Source: an uncultured Clostridium sp. (GTDB lineage: Bacteria; Bacillota_I; Bacilli_A; RF39; UBA660). From it: DNA of 64,000 nucleotides. Position 1 is the stretch's first letter. The number at the start of each line of letters is the position of its first letter. The stretch spans positions 6,378 to 70,377 of the forward strand of contig CABUQZ010000009.1 of NCBI GenBank assembly GCA_902493795.1. Direction: 5' to 3'. The notes below the pieces were generated by a model that did not search any database, was not told the origin of the DNA, and worked only from the letters and a program-made list of their open reading frames with translations. Below, piece by piece: positions 25,372-34,641 of this stretch. Position numbers and translations under genes: made by a program.

Positions 25372-26247
25372 ATGATAGTAAATAGTTTTGAAGTAGAAAA
25401 AGATATAGATAAAGCAGAAAAAGTAATAACTTCATCTTTGGAAAAAAATAATAAAAGCTTTGATAGTAATTCAGGAATATATTTATTTAGTAATGAAGAT
25501 ATGTCTGATAATGTTTATAGAAGAAACCTACAAGAAAAAAAGAATTTACTATCAGTTATTGGATCAGGTGATCAAGTAATTAACTCTATTTTATTTGGAA
25601 GTGAAAATATAAAAGCATTTGATATAAGTAATTTTCCAAAATATTTACTTCTTCTTAAACTAGGAGCAATAAAAAGTCTTACAAAAGAAGAATTTATGTC
25701 TTTCTTTGTAACAGAATCTAATGAAAAAGAATTATTAACTCTATTTAAAAAAATAGCAAATAATTTAGATGAAGATACACTAAGGTTTTGGTATTATTTA
25801 ATTTCTAATTTTGGTATAGAACTAATAAGAGATTCCGAGTTGATAAAAAAAGTAAGAATGGAATATATGAATCCTTTTCAAAATCCTTATTTAATTGATA
25901 GGAATTCATTTGAAATAATAAGAGAAAGACTACAAGATGTAAAATTATCTCTTTTTGATGAGGACATTTATTCTCTTATAAAAAAAGAAAATAAAAAAGA
26001 GAAATTTGATCTTGCAAATTTATCCAATATAACAAGTTACAATAGAAGAAAGGATAATTTAGAGTTACTTGAAAGTATTCCACTAAGTGAAGAAGGCTAT
26101 ATCTTAAATTATTTTTTTTACAATGGATATAGACCAAAAATCATAGGATCAAAACCATGTCCAAGCCTATCAAATGAAAATATTGAAAGTACTATTTTTG
26201 ACCTAGAAAATAAAAAAGGTGGATTAATACTTTCAAAAAGAAAATAA
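25372..26247 (+). CDS. DUF3419-like SAM-dependent transferase, type A (copy 3)
   Basis: 291 residues after AAAAGGGGAAAT, 14 bases downstream of copy 2. The core is LSVIGSGDQVINSILFGSEN and IKAFDISNFPKYLLLLKLGA; RERLQDVKLSLFDEDIYSLI, FDLANLSNIT and DNLELLESIPL match copy 1 (EKLQDVKLNLIDGNIYSLV, FDLANVSNIL, DNIELLEKIPL) much better than copies 2 and 4. It ends GGLILSKRK. Probably an enzyme with the same chemistry as copy 1. Confidence 0.72.
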   Translation: MIVNSFEVEKDIDKAEKVITSSLEKNNKSFDSNSGIYLFSNEDMSDNVYRRNLQEKKNLLSVIGSGDQVINSILFGSENIKAFDISNFPKYLLLLKLGAIKSLTKEEFMSFFVTESNEKELLTLFKKIANNLDEDTLRFWYYLISNFGIELIRDSELIKKVRMEYMNPFQNPYLIDRNSFEIIRERLQDVKLSLFDEDIYSLIKKENKKEKFDLANLSNITSYNRRKDNLELLESIPLSEEGYILNYFFYNGYRPKIIGSKPCPSLSNENIESTIFDLENKKGGLILSKRK

Positions 26248-26263
26248 GAAAGAAGATGATAAA

Positions 26264-27127
26264 ATGAAAGATATAAGAAAAGATATAGATGAAGCAGAAA
26301 AATTAATAGAAGGAGCTCTATACAATCCATTTAAACCATTTTCTAGTCACTCATCAATTTATTCTTTTACTAATGAAAAAGCAAACAGCGAAATCTACAA
26401 AAAGACACTAGAAAATAAAGAAAAAATATTAACAATAGTAGGTTCAGGAGATCAAATCCTTAATTCCATATTACTAGGAAGTAAAGATATAACGGCAACT
26501 GATATTTCTAATTTTACAGAGTATTATTTTAATTTAAAGTTAAAAGCAGTAAAAGCGTTAACATACGAAGAATATTTAGAGTTTTTCGACTTGAAAAGTA
26601 GAAAATGTTTTAGAAAAGATTTATACGAAAAAATATTGCCATTTTTAGATAGAGAAACTGCTTACTTTTGGAGTGTTTTATTTAGTTCTCATAAAACTAC
26701 AAAGATAAGAAAATCTGATTTTTTTATGCCTGAAAACAATAGCTTTTTTAAGTCTATAAATATTAAAGATTATATTAAAAACAACCCTTATTTATCATCT
26801 CCTGATAATTATAAAAAACTAAAATCAAAAATAAATGATGTAAATATTAATATAATAATTGGAAATATTTTCGCTCTAATTGGTACATTAAGAAATGGTT
26901 ATGATTTAGTGAATGCTTCCAATATAATGGATTATCATCATGGAAGTGAATATTTGTTCTTTCTAGAGCAATGCGACTTAAAAGAAGATGGAGTAATACT
27001 AGGATACTCAATGGCACGTGGAATAAATGCTGATAATTTAGAAAGAGCCTATACAAATGGAATAGTGTTATCAGAAGGTCATCAATTAGATAAAAAACAT
27101 AAGTTACTATTAACAAGAAAAAGATAA
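26264..27127 (+). CDS. DUF3419-like SAM-dependent transferase, type B (copy 4)
   Basis: 287 residues, 16 bases after copy 3, RBS AGAAAGAAGATGA. The core is LTIVGSGDQILNSILLGSKD and ITATDISNFTEYYFNLKLKA; LYEKILPFLDRETAYFWSVL and NNPYLSSPDNYKKLKSKIND align with copy 2. YDLVNASNIMDYHH corresponds to the motif IV strand. It ends LLLTRKR before a terminator. The four genes form one operon from the promoter at 23432. Confidence 0.72.
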   Translation: MKDIRKDIDEAEKLIEGALYNPFKPFSSHSSIYSFTNEKANSEIYKKTLENKEKILTIVGSGDQILNSILLGSKDITATDISNFTEYYFNLKLKAVKALTYEEYLEFFDLKSRKCFRKDLYEKILPFLDRETAYFWSVLFSSHKTTKIRKSDFFMPENNSFFKSINIKDYIKNNPYLSSPDNYKKLKSKINDVNINIIIGNIFALIGTLRNGYDLVNASNIMDYHHGSEYLFFLEQCDLKEDGVILGYSMARGINADNLERAYTNGIVLSEGHQLDKKHKLLLTRKR

Positions 27128-27135
27128 ATAATTTT

Positions 27136-27161
27136 AAGAGTACACGAAAGTGTATTTTTTT
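27136..27161 (+). terminator. Rho-independent terminator
   Basis: AAGAGTACAC, GAAA loop, GTGTATTTTTTT. The GAAA tetraloop and T tract make this convincing as the end of the DUF3419 operon. Confidence 0.8.
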
Positions 27162-27268
27162 AATAAGGAATTTTCTCGTAAAATTATAAAGCTAATAATA
27201 CTAACTTTGTATTAAGTTATTTAAAAAAATAATAAGAGAAATATCGTTATAAATTTTTACTAAAAGTA

Positions 27269-27297
27269 TTTAAAAATAGATATTAATTTGGTAAAAT
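27269..27297 (+). promoter_or_regulatory. Possible promoter, extended -10
   Basis: TTTAAA (27269-27274), 17 bases, TAAAAT (27292-27297) preceded by TGG. It precedes the lipoprotein gene at 27322. The region 27162-27268 holds nothing else recognised. Confidence 0.45.
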
Positions 27298-27321
27298 GTT
27301 ATCTGTATGAGAGGTGTTAAA

Positions 27322-28068
27322 ATGAAAAAATATGTAATGAGTTTTTTTGTGATAATTCTAGTATTATTTTTAACTGGATGTGGTTCATCTAATAGTGATT
27401 TAGGATTAAAAGACGATAAAGATAAACCAAATCCACCTGTTGCTAATAAAGAAATAGTTAAAATAGTTAAAGGTTATGAAGAAGGTAATGATGAAGCTAT
27501 TGTCAAACTAGAAAATGATAATAAGTATTATGTTGTTGATGATAAAATATTATATAGCTTTGAAGAAAAAGAAGAAAATGAGAACTTTTTTAAGATTAGA
27601 GATAAATATTTAGTAGTTTATAAAATTAGTAAAAAAGAAAGAGTTAATTATATCTTAAATCTTGAAACTGGTAAAAAGATTTATGAAGGAACAGATATCT
27701 TAGAGTATATTGATATAACAGAAGATGGTTATGTCTTAGTAAAAGAAATAAAAGAGGAATTATCAGGAACAACTTATAAATATAAGATAGTTGATAAAAA
27801 TGGTAAGGAAACTTGGAGAGATGATGATTCTTATTATAATGCAAATATGTTTAAAGCAATTTATAAGAATGTTGTAGTTTATAGTGATATTAGTTATAAC
27901 ACATTTAAAATAATTGATGCAGTAAGTGGTAAAGAAACAGATTTTGGACTTACTGGACATAATTCTTATTTTGAGTATCATGTTTATGGTGATGATATAT
28001 TGATGGGTATTTCAGCTAATAATGATAAATATCGTATCTATAAAGTTTCTGAAAAACACAATGATTAA
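27322..28068 (+). CDS. Lipoprotein, N-terminal part of a frameshifted gene
   Basis: 248 residues from ATG 27322 after GAGAGGTG. A signal peptide ends in the lipobox LTGC (about residues 17-20), so the product would be lipid-anchored outside the membrane. The mature part is a repeated beta-strand pattern (YYVVDDKILYSF, YLVVYKIS, DGYVLVKEI), like beta-propeller or surface sensor proteins. The frame ends abruptly at TAA 28066-28068 while the same type of sequence continues in the +1 frame to 28555, so one gene of about 410 residues seems to have been split near 28053-28062. Confidence 0.65.
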   Translation: MKKYVMSFFVIILVLFLTGCGSSNSDLGLKDDKDKPNPPVANKEIVKIVKGYEEGNDEAIVKLENDNKYYVVDDKILYSFEEKEENENFFKIRDKYLVVYKISKKERVNYILNLETGKKIYEGTDILEYIDITEDGYVLVKEIKEELSGTTYKYKIVDKNGKETWRDDDSYYNANMFKAIYKNVVVYSDISYNTFKIIDAVSGKETDFGLTGHNSYFEYHVYGDDILMGISANNDKYRIYKVSEKHND

Positions 28069-28555
28069 TACGAAATTGAGTCATGTAAAGAAATTGTTAG
28101 ATGATAAAAGAGTTTATGCAGAACCTTTATGGGAAACACCTGGTATTTATAATTATGAAGATCAAAAATTACTTAAGGGATTTGACGAAGGCGGAATAGT
28201 ACATTTTGCTGAATATAATGATAAATACTATATTATTAGTCAAACTAATTTCTATTATGTAATCGATGATAATTATAATTATGTTAAAGAACCAGTTAAG
28301 TTACCAGATGATATGACATATAATAGCGTTGAATTTAAAGAATTTGGTATGGTTATTAAGAAGGGTGCTGCAACTGGTACTATTAATTATGTTACTTACG
28401 AAGATATTCTTAAGGAAGATAATTTTTTAGATAAGAAAAAAACAGTTGAAGGTAAATTGGATGGTACAAATAAAGAATATGGTTTCTTAGGAAAAGATGG
28501 TAAATATAAATTAGTTGAAATGAATACTTTAAAAGAAGTTAAATTAAGTAAATAA
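28022..28555 (+). pseudogene. C-terminal part of the frameshifted lipoprotein
   Basis: An open frame shifted by +1 from the preceding lipoprotein. From about residue 15 on it has the same alternating beta pattern (KYYIISQTNFYYVIDDNYNY, GFLGKDGKYKLVEM) and similar codon use. No ribosome binding site precedes 28022 or the later ATG at 28061, and the first residues in this frame are a shadow of the upstream gene. It is therefore most likely the disconnected C-terminus and not an independent gene. A sequencing or assembly indel near the GAAAAACAC run would explain it equally well. Confidence 0.55.
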
Positions 28556-28564
28556 TAGAAAATT

Positions 28565-28598
28565 GAGAATTAAGATAAAAATCTTAGTTCTTTTTTTT
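28565..28598 (+). terminator. Rho-independent terminator
   Basis: GAGAATTAAGAT (28565-28576), loop AAAA, ATCTTAGTTC (28581-28590) and eight T. One G-T pair in the stem. Confidence 0.8.
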
Positions 28599-28692
28599 AG
28601 AAAAAATGAAACACTCAAGGTACATATCAATTAATTAGAAAAAATTAAGAGATGACGTTAAAAAAAAATAAAAGTTTTCAATATTTAATCAT

Positions 28693-28723
28693 TTGTTTTA
28701 AAAACACTTTGTTATGATATAAT
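28693..28723 (+). promoter_or_regulatory. Extended -10 promoter of polA
   Basis: TATAAT (28718-28723) preceded by TGA. The only -35-like element is TTGTTT (28693-28698) at a long 19-base spacing, so the promoter probably relies on the extended -10. Confidence 0.5.
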
Positions 28724-28740
28724 AATAACTGGTGATATAA

Positions 28741-31368
28741 ATGGAAAAAGTTATACTTATTGATGGAAACAATATTTTATTTAGGAGTTATTATGCAACT
28801 GCCTATAACGGAAATACTATGAAAAATTCTAAAGGGTTCCCAACTAATGCTTTGTATGGTCTTGTAAACATGATGAATAAAATTATCGAAGAAGAAAAAC
28901 CAACTTATATAATGTGCGCTTTTGATAAAGGAAAAACATTTAGACATGAAAAATATGAAGACTACAAAGGTGGAAGAATAGAAACTCCAGATGAATTAAA
29001 ATTGCAGTTTCCTGTAGCAAGAGAACTTGTTGAAGCAATGGGAATTAATTATTTTGAAATAGATAATTATGAAGCTGATGATATTATTGGAACATTTGCA
29101 AAAAAGTGTAATAACAACAAAGATTTTGACGCAGTAATAATTAGTAGTGATAAAGACTTACTTCAATTAATAACTGATGAAGTAGAAGTAAAACTATTAA
29201 AGCAAGTTGGAAATGTTCGTATGACTCATCAAGAGTTTGTTAACACTTATGGAATTGAACCACCTAGAATGGTTGATTTAAAAGCTCTTATGGGAGATTC
29301 ATCAGATAATATTCCAGGAGTAAAAGGAATAGGAGAGAAGACTGCTTTAAACTTATTACACGAATATACTACACTTGATAACCTATATGAAAATATAGAG
29401 ACAGTAAAAGGAAAAGTAAAAGATAAACTAATAGAAGGAAAAGAATCTGCTTATAAAAGTTATGATCTTGCAACAATTTATACAGAAGTACCAATAGACA
29501 CTGACTTTGAAAAAATAAGATACAAGGGATATAATACTTTAAAATTCATTGAAATGTTAGAAAACTTAGAGTTTTACTCTCTTCTTAAAAAGTTAAATAT
29601 TAAAAAAGATGATACAAAAGAAGAAATAGAGAAAACTAAAACTGAAAATTTAGAAATAAAAGTAATAGATGATATTGATGATTTCAAGCCAGTTGGAAAT
29701 TATTCAATTTATTTAGAATTACTTGGATATAACTACCATACTGCTAAACCTTTAGGAATAGCTATTTACGATGGAAAAACAAATTACTACATACCATTTG
29801 AAAAAGTAGTAGAAAATGGTGAGATTCTGTTAGAAAATGATAAAGAAAAATATACATATGACCTAAAGAAACTTTTAGTAGTACTTAAATACAATAATTT
29901 AACAATTAATAACTGTAACTATGACGCTATGATAGCAGGATATCTTTTAAATTATAACGTTAAAGATGATATATCATATGTAATGAAAAATAACGGCTAC
30001 GATGTAATGTTTTACGAAGAGGAGTTTGGTTCTCTTGCAAAACTTCATATGCCACCTGATAATACAGTAATTGAAAATGCCTGTAAAAAAGCAAAATACA
30101 TATATGAATCAAAAGATGATTATCTAAAAGAAATAGACACAGAAGATGAAAAATATTTATTTAATGATATAGAAATGCCTCTTGCAACAGTTCTTGCAGA
30201 TATGGAGTACACTGGAATAAATGTTAGCAAAGACTATCTTTTAGAAATGGGTAAAGAAATTGATGAAAAACTATCTTTATTAGAAAAAGAAATCTATGAC
30301 CTTGCTGGAACAGAGTTCAACATAATGTCTCCAAAACAACTAGGAGATGTGTTGTTTGTCAAAATGGAGCTTCCATATCCTAAGAAAGTAAAAGATAATA
30401 GCTATTCAACAAGTAAAGATATTTTAGATAAAGTAGCTCCATACAGCCCAATAATCGAGAAAATACTAGATTACAGAATGCTTTCTAAATTAAAAAATAA
30501 TTATATCGATGGACTGATTGGTGAGATAAGACCTGATGGAAAAATACATACGATGTTTAATCAAACCCTAACTAGAACAGGACGCCTTTCATCATCAAAC
30601 CCTAACTTACAAAATATTCCTGCAAGACTAGAGTATGGTAAGTTAATAAGAAAAGCTTTTTATCCAGAGAAAAACTCTATAATATTATCAAGCGACTATT
30701 CTCAAATCGAATTGAGAATTTTTGCAGCACTTTCAAAAGCAGATAACTTAATTGAAGCTTTTAAAGAAGGAAAAGATATCCATGCTAAAACAGCAAGTGA
30801 TATATTTGGGGTTAGAATAGAAGAAGTAACAAAAGATCAAAGAAGACAAGCTAAAGCAGTAAACTTTGGAATACTTTATGGAATAAGTAGCTTTGGACTT
30901 TCTGAAGACTTAAATATCGATGTTTATAAAGCTAAAAAGTTTATTGATAATTACCTAGAAACTTATCCAAGAATTAAAGAGTATATGAAAGAAGTACTAG
31001 AAAAAGCTCATAAAGATGGCTTTGTTACAACAATAATGAATAGAAAAAGAGTAATTGAAGAGCTAAATAACAAAAATTATATGATAAGATCAAGTGGAGA
31101 AAGAATGGCTCTTAATACTCCAATTCAAGGAAGTAGTGCAGATATTCTAAAAAAAGCCATGGTTGAAATTTATGAAGAATTTGAAAAAAGAAATCTAAAA
31201 AGTAAAATGCTTATTCAAGTTCACGATGAACTAGTATTTAACGTTTTAGAAAGTGAAGAAGCTGAAGTAGAAGAAATAGTAAAAGACATCATGGAAAATA
31301 CGTACAAATTAAGTGTTCCTTTAATTGTAGATATCAATAAAGGAAAAGATTGGTACGATGCAAAATAA
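28741..31368 (+). CDS. polA: DNA polymerase I
   Basis: 875 residues, normal length. The 5' nuclease domain (1-290: VILIDGNNILFRSYYA, YEADDIIGT, LMGDSSDNIPGVKGIGEKTA) is followed by a degenerate 3'-5' exonuclease region (about 305-470), in which the usual DTET motif is replaced by YLELLGYN; proofreading is therefore probably absent, as in Bacillus Pol I. The polymerase domain has TGRLSSSNPNLQNIP, DYSQIELRIFAALS (about 651) and VHDELVF (about 827). The start follows CTGGTGAT. It is followed 18 bases later by mutM, a conserved repair pairing. Confidence 0.96.
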   Translation: MEKVILIDGNNILFRSYYATAYNGNTMKNSKGFPTNALYGLVNMMNKIIEEEKPTYIMCAFDKGKTFRHEKYEDYKGGRIETPDELKLQFPVARELVEAMGINYFEIDNYEADDIIGTFAKKCNNNKDFDAVIISSDKDLLQLITDEVEVKLLKQVGNVRMTHQEFVNTYGIEPPRMVDLKALMGDSSDNIPGVKGIGEKTALNLLHEYTTLDNLYENIETVKGKVKDKLIEGKESAYKSYDLATIYTEVPIDTDFEKIRYKGYNTLKFIEMLENLEFYSLLKKLNIKKDDTKEEIEKTKTENLEIKVIDDIDDFKPVGNYSIYLELLGYNYHTAKPLGIAIYDGKTNYYIPFEKVVENGEILLENDKEKYTYDLKKLLVVLKYNNLTINNCNYDAMIAGYLLNYNVKDDISYVMKNNGYDVMFYEEEFGSLAKLHMPPDNTVIENACKKAKYIYESKDDYLKEIDTEDEKYLFNDIEMPLATVLADMEYTGINVSKDYLLEMGKEIDEKLSLLEKEIYDLAGTEFNIMSPKQLGDVLFVKMELPYPKKVKDNSYSTSKDILDKVAPYSPIIEKILDYRMLSKLKNNYIDGLIGEIRPDGKIHTMFNQTLTRTGRLSSSNPNLQNIPARLEYGKLIRKAFYPEKNSIILSSDYSQIELRIFAALSKADNLIEAFKEGKDIHAKTASDIFGVRIEEVTKDQRRQAKAVNFGILYGISSFGLSEDLNIDVYKAKKFIDNYLETYPRIKEYMKEVLEKAHKDGFVTTIMNRKRVIEELNNKNYMIRSSGERMALNTPIQGSSADILKKAMVEIYEEFEKRNLKSKMLIQVHDELVFNVLESEEAEVEEIVKDIMENTYKLSVPLIVDINKGKDWYDAK

Positions 31369-31386
31369 TTAAGTAGGTGAAGTAGT

Positions 31387-32208
31387 ATGCCAGAAAAACC
31401 AGAAGTAATAACAGTAGCAAAAAAACTAGAAAAGAAATTATTAGAAAGAAAAATACTAAATGTAGAAGTCTATCACGATAATATGATTGATTATCCAACA
31501 GTAGACTTATTTAAGAAAAATATAGAAAATGAAACAATACATGAGATAACAACACGTGGGAAATGGATTGTTCTTTCTCTTGATCACTACTATTTGCTTT
31601 TTCACCTAAGAATGGAAGGAAAGTTCTTTTTTAGAACTAAAGATGTTCCTAAAGATAAGCATGAACATGTTATATTTAATATGGATAACGAAGAACAACT
31701 TCGTTTTGCAGACGTAAGAAAATTTGGTAAAGTAATGCTTATCGAAAAAGATAAAATATATAGTATGAAACCTTATACAGAACTAGGGTTAGAGCCATGG
31801 GATGAAAATCTCACTTCTCTTTATTTAAAAGAAAAGTATTCTAAAAAATCTCTTCCTATTAAAAGTGTTTTACTTGATCAATCAATAATTACAGGTATTG
31901 GAAATATATATGCTGACGAGATATTGTTTTTATCTAACATCAATCCATTAACTAAAGCTAAAGATTTAACAGACGAAAATAGAAAAAGTATAATAGAAAA
32001 CACCATTAAAGTGCTTGATGAAGCAATAAAAAAAGGTGGAACAACAATTAGAAGTTACACATCTGAAGAAGGAGTAACTGGTCTTTTTCAAAATGATTTG
32101 TATGTTCATGAAAGAGCCAAAGAGCCTTGTAGAAAATGTAAAACAGAAATAATCAAAATAAAAGTAGGGGGAAGAGGTACATATTATTGTCCCAACTGTC
32201 AAAAATAA
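31387..32208 (+). CDS. mutM: Formamidopyrimidine-DNA glycosylase
   Basis: 273 residues. MPEKPEVITV gives the catalytic N-terminal Pro and following Glu (after Met removal); RGKWIVL holds the conserved Lys, the H2TH region contains IGNIYADEILF, and a C-terminal zinc finger is formed by CRKCK and CPNC. The residue between PE and PEV is Lys, not the common Leu. It excises oxidised purines such as 8-oxoguanine and cleaves the abasic site. It lies directly downstream of polA with RBS GTAGGTGAAGT. Confidence 0.95.
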   Translation: MPEKPEVITVAKKLEKKLLERKILNVEVYHDNMIDYPTVDLFKKNIENETIHEITTRGKWIVLSLDHYYLLFHLRMEGKFFFRTKDVPKDKHEHVIFNMDNEEQLRFADVRKFGKVMLIEKDKIYSMKPYTELGLEPWDENLTSLYLKEKYSKKSLPIKSVLLDQSIITGIGNIYADEILFLSNINPLTKAKDLTDENRKSIIENTIKVLDEAIKKGGTTIRSYTSEEGVTGLFQNDLYVHERAKEPCRKCKTEIIKIKVGGRGTYYCPNCQK

Positions 32209-32235
32209 AGAGCCTGATATTTCAAGCTCTTTTTT
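32207..32235. terminator. Bidirectional terminator
   Basis: AAAGAGC (32207-32213) pairs with GCTCTTT (32226-32232). It overlaps the mutM stop and the last codon of the convergent arginase-family gene. Confidence 0.75.
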
Positions 32236-33073
32236 CTTTTATTACTCTTTCTAATATATGTTCTGCTATTTCTTTAGTCTTATTATCTTTATCGAGTAAT
32301 GGATTAAATTCTACTAGATCAAAAGATGTAATTAACTCTTTTCTTTTTAATAACTCTTCTAAAATTTCAAATGCTTCTTCTTTGTTTATTCCACAAGATG
32401 CCTTAACGCTAACACCAGGTGCTATAACAGGGTCAATAACATCAAGGTCATAACTAATGTGCACCCCACGAAGCCCAGAAACAATTTGAAAAGCTTTATC
32501 AATTATTTCTTTTACTCCGTATTTTTTAATATCCTCAGTTGTAAAAACAGTAACCCCAGCTTTTTCTAAATTAATGTATTCAGCATCTTCAATATCTCTT
32601 CCACCAATAAGAACAGTCTTCTTAGGATCAAAATAGCTATCATCATAAAATGATGTTAAATAATTTCCATTTTGAAAAGATACACTAGCAAATGGCATTC
32701 CATGAAGGTTACCAGAAATAGTTGAATCCATATTGTGATAATCAGAGTGGGCATCAATCCAAAAAAGTCCAATGTTCTTGTATTTCTTTTTAGCACCCAA
32801 AGAAGACCCAATTGCTATCGCATGATCTCCTCCAATAGTAACTACAAAGTCATTAGTATTAACAATTTTTTCATATAACTCTTTGTTAAACTTATTAACA
32901 TACTTAATGTTTCTTTTTTTGTTTCCACTTTCAACTTCTTTTTTTACATCATCTTTTTTCAAAACGATAACGCTATCAACTTCGTTATCATACTTATTTA
33001 ATTCTAATGGTCCTAATTCACTTCCAGAGATATGTACCCCTAAATCAGAACAAGCTTTTACAAATGTAGTCAT
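32222..33073 (-). CDS. Arginase/agmatinase/formiminoglutamase family hydrolase
   Basis: 283 residues from ATG 33073 after TTGGAGGTATTT; 15 further upstream codons are open but unsupported. The three binuclear Mn motifs are intact: GGDHAIAIGS, WIDAHSDYHN and SYDLDVIDP. The length and GSELGPLELNK start resemble arginase. It would release urea from arginine or agmatine; no other arginine-pathway genes are nearby, so the substrate is open. Confidence 0.87.
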   Translation of the reverse strand: MTTFVKACSDLGVHISGSELGPLELNKYDNEVDSVIVLKKDDVKKEVESGNKKRNIKYVNKFNKELYEKIVNTNDFVVTIGGDHAIAIGSSLGAKKKYKNIGLFWIDAHSDYHNMDSTISGNLHGMPFASVSFQNGNYLTSFYDDSYFDPKKTVLIGGRDIEDAEYINLEKAGVTVFTTEDIKKYGVKEIIDKAFQIVSGLRGVHISYDLDVIDPVIAPGVSVKASCGINKEEAFEILEELLKRKELITSFDLVEFNPLLDKDNKTKEIAEHILERVIKEKRA

Positions 33074-33178
33074 AAATACCTCCAAAATAACTATAATATA
33101 AACAAATAAATAATTCAATGCTTTTAAGTTGTTTAATTTTTTTTGAAAATAATGTATACTCTTATTAAGAGGTTAAAT

Positions 33179-34624
33179 ATGAAAAAGCTAAATGAATTAT
33201 ATAAATGTGATTATGATGTAGAAGTAGAAGGTATAAAAATCAATTCGCAAGAAGTTGTTAAAAATGATTTGTTCATATGCACAAAAGGTGTAACAACAGA
33301 TAGACACGACTTTGTAGATGACGCTATAAGACATGGTGCAAGTGCTATTGTAGCAAGTAAAAAAATTGATGTAGATGTACCTGTAATATATGTTGAAGAT
33401 ACAAATCAAGAACTAGCACCATTATGTGCGAGATTTTATGATCATCCTGAAGAAGAAATTAAAATATATGGAGTAACAGGAACAGATGGTAAAACAAGTA
33501 CAACGACAATTGTTCAATATCTTTTAGGAAAAGAAAATTGTGGTTATATTGGAACTAATGGAAGAAGCTGTTCTAAGTTTGATAAAGATACAAATAATAC
33601 AACACCAGACTCAGATAAACTTTATGAGTATTTTAGAGATTTTTTAGATTCTGGATGTAAAGAAGTAGCAATGGAAGCATCAAGTGAAGCTTTCTTTAGA
33701 AAAAGAATTGAATTATTATCTTTTGATGTTGGAGCAATCACCAATATAACAAGAGAACACTTAAACATTCATGGCTCTTTTGAAAATTATATAGAATGTA
33801 AGTGCCAACTTTTCAAACAAGTAAAAAAAGATGGGTATTCAATTCTAAATAAAGATGATGAATTTTATGAAACAGTAAGAAAGTCATGCGTATCTAAGCA
33901 TATTTGGACTTATGGAAAAGAAAAAGATAATGATTTAGTAATTGCAGACTACAAAATTAACCCAAATAAAACAGATATTATCTTTAATATTCAAGGAGTA
34001 GATTATAATATCGAAAGTCCATTATTAGGAGAATTTAATGTCTATAATTTAGCCTGTGCTATTTTAGTTTGTTTAGCAAGTGGAAAAACGATGGAAGAGC
34101 TTATCCCAAATATTAAAAATATAGCTGTTAAAGGAAGAATAGACGTATTACCAAATGTAGGTCAAAACTTTACTGTAATGGTTGATTATGCTCATACTCC
34201 AAATGGAATAAAAAATATTTTAAAATTTGTTCATACACTTAATGTCAACAGAAGTATCGTAGTAATTGGTTCAGCAGGAGAAAGAGACTTCTTAAAAAGA
34301 CCACTTATGGGAAAAACAGTAGTTGAAAACGCAAGTTATGCAGTGTTTACCTATGAAGATCCAAGAAGCGAAGACCCAGAAAATATTATTAAAATGATGA
34401 CTTCTGAAATAGAAGATAAATCAAAATATGAAGTAGTAGTAGATAGAAGTAAAGCAATAGAAAGAGCTATTAATCTAGCAAGAGAAAACGATATTGTCTT
34501 GATTCTTGGAAAAGGAAACGAAACTTACGAAAAACTAAAAAATAAAACAATATATTTTAATGATGAAGAAGAAGCTATGAAAGCTTTAAAGAAAAGATAT
34601 ACAAAAGAAAAAGTGACACAATAA
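33179..34624 (+). CDS. murE: UDP-N-acetylmuramyl-tripeptide synthetase MurE
   Basis: 481 residues from ATG 33179 after AAGAGG; codons upstream to 33143 are open but start with TTG and lack a ribosome site. Substrate domain with SQEVVKNDLFICTKG, ATP loop YGVTGTDGKTSTT (about 97-109), ITREHLNIHGSFENY, VDYAHTPNGIKNIL and, near residue 390, YEDPRSEDP. That last motif determines the third amino acid; the Arg in EDPR is closest to the DNPR motif of meso-diaminopimelate enzymes, though the usual Asn is replaced. Cytosolic step of murein precursor synthesis. truB follows 17 bases later. Confidence 0.92.
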   Translation: MKKLNELYKCDYDVEVEGIKINSQEVVKNDLFICTKGVTTDRHDFVDDAIRHGASAIVASKKIDVDVPVIYVEDTNQELAPLCARFYDHPEEEIKIYGVTGTDGKTSTTTIVQYLLGKENCGYIGTNGRSCSKFDKDTNNTTPDSDKLYEYFRDFLDSGCKEVAMEASSEAFFRKRIELLSFDVGAITNITREHLNIHGSFENYIECKCQLFKQVKKDGYSILNKDDEFYETVRKSCVSKHIWTYGKEKDNDLVIADYKINPNKTDIIFNIQGVDYNIESPLLGEFNVYNLACAILVCLASGKTMEELIPNIKNIAVKGRIDVLPNVGQNFTVMVDYAHTPNGIKNILKFVHTLNVNRSIVVIGSAGERDFLKRPLMGKTVVENASYAVFTYEDPRSEDPENIIKMMTSEIEDKSKYEVVVDRSKAIERAINLARENDIVLILGKGNETYEKLKNKTIYFNDEEEAMKALKKRYTKEKVTQ

Positions 34625-34641
34625 CATTAGTAGGTGAAAAT

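Noticed and set aside
32187..32453. Plus-strand open frame across the arginase-family gene
   Set aside because: It is the shadow of a well-supported minus-strand gene with all metal motifs.
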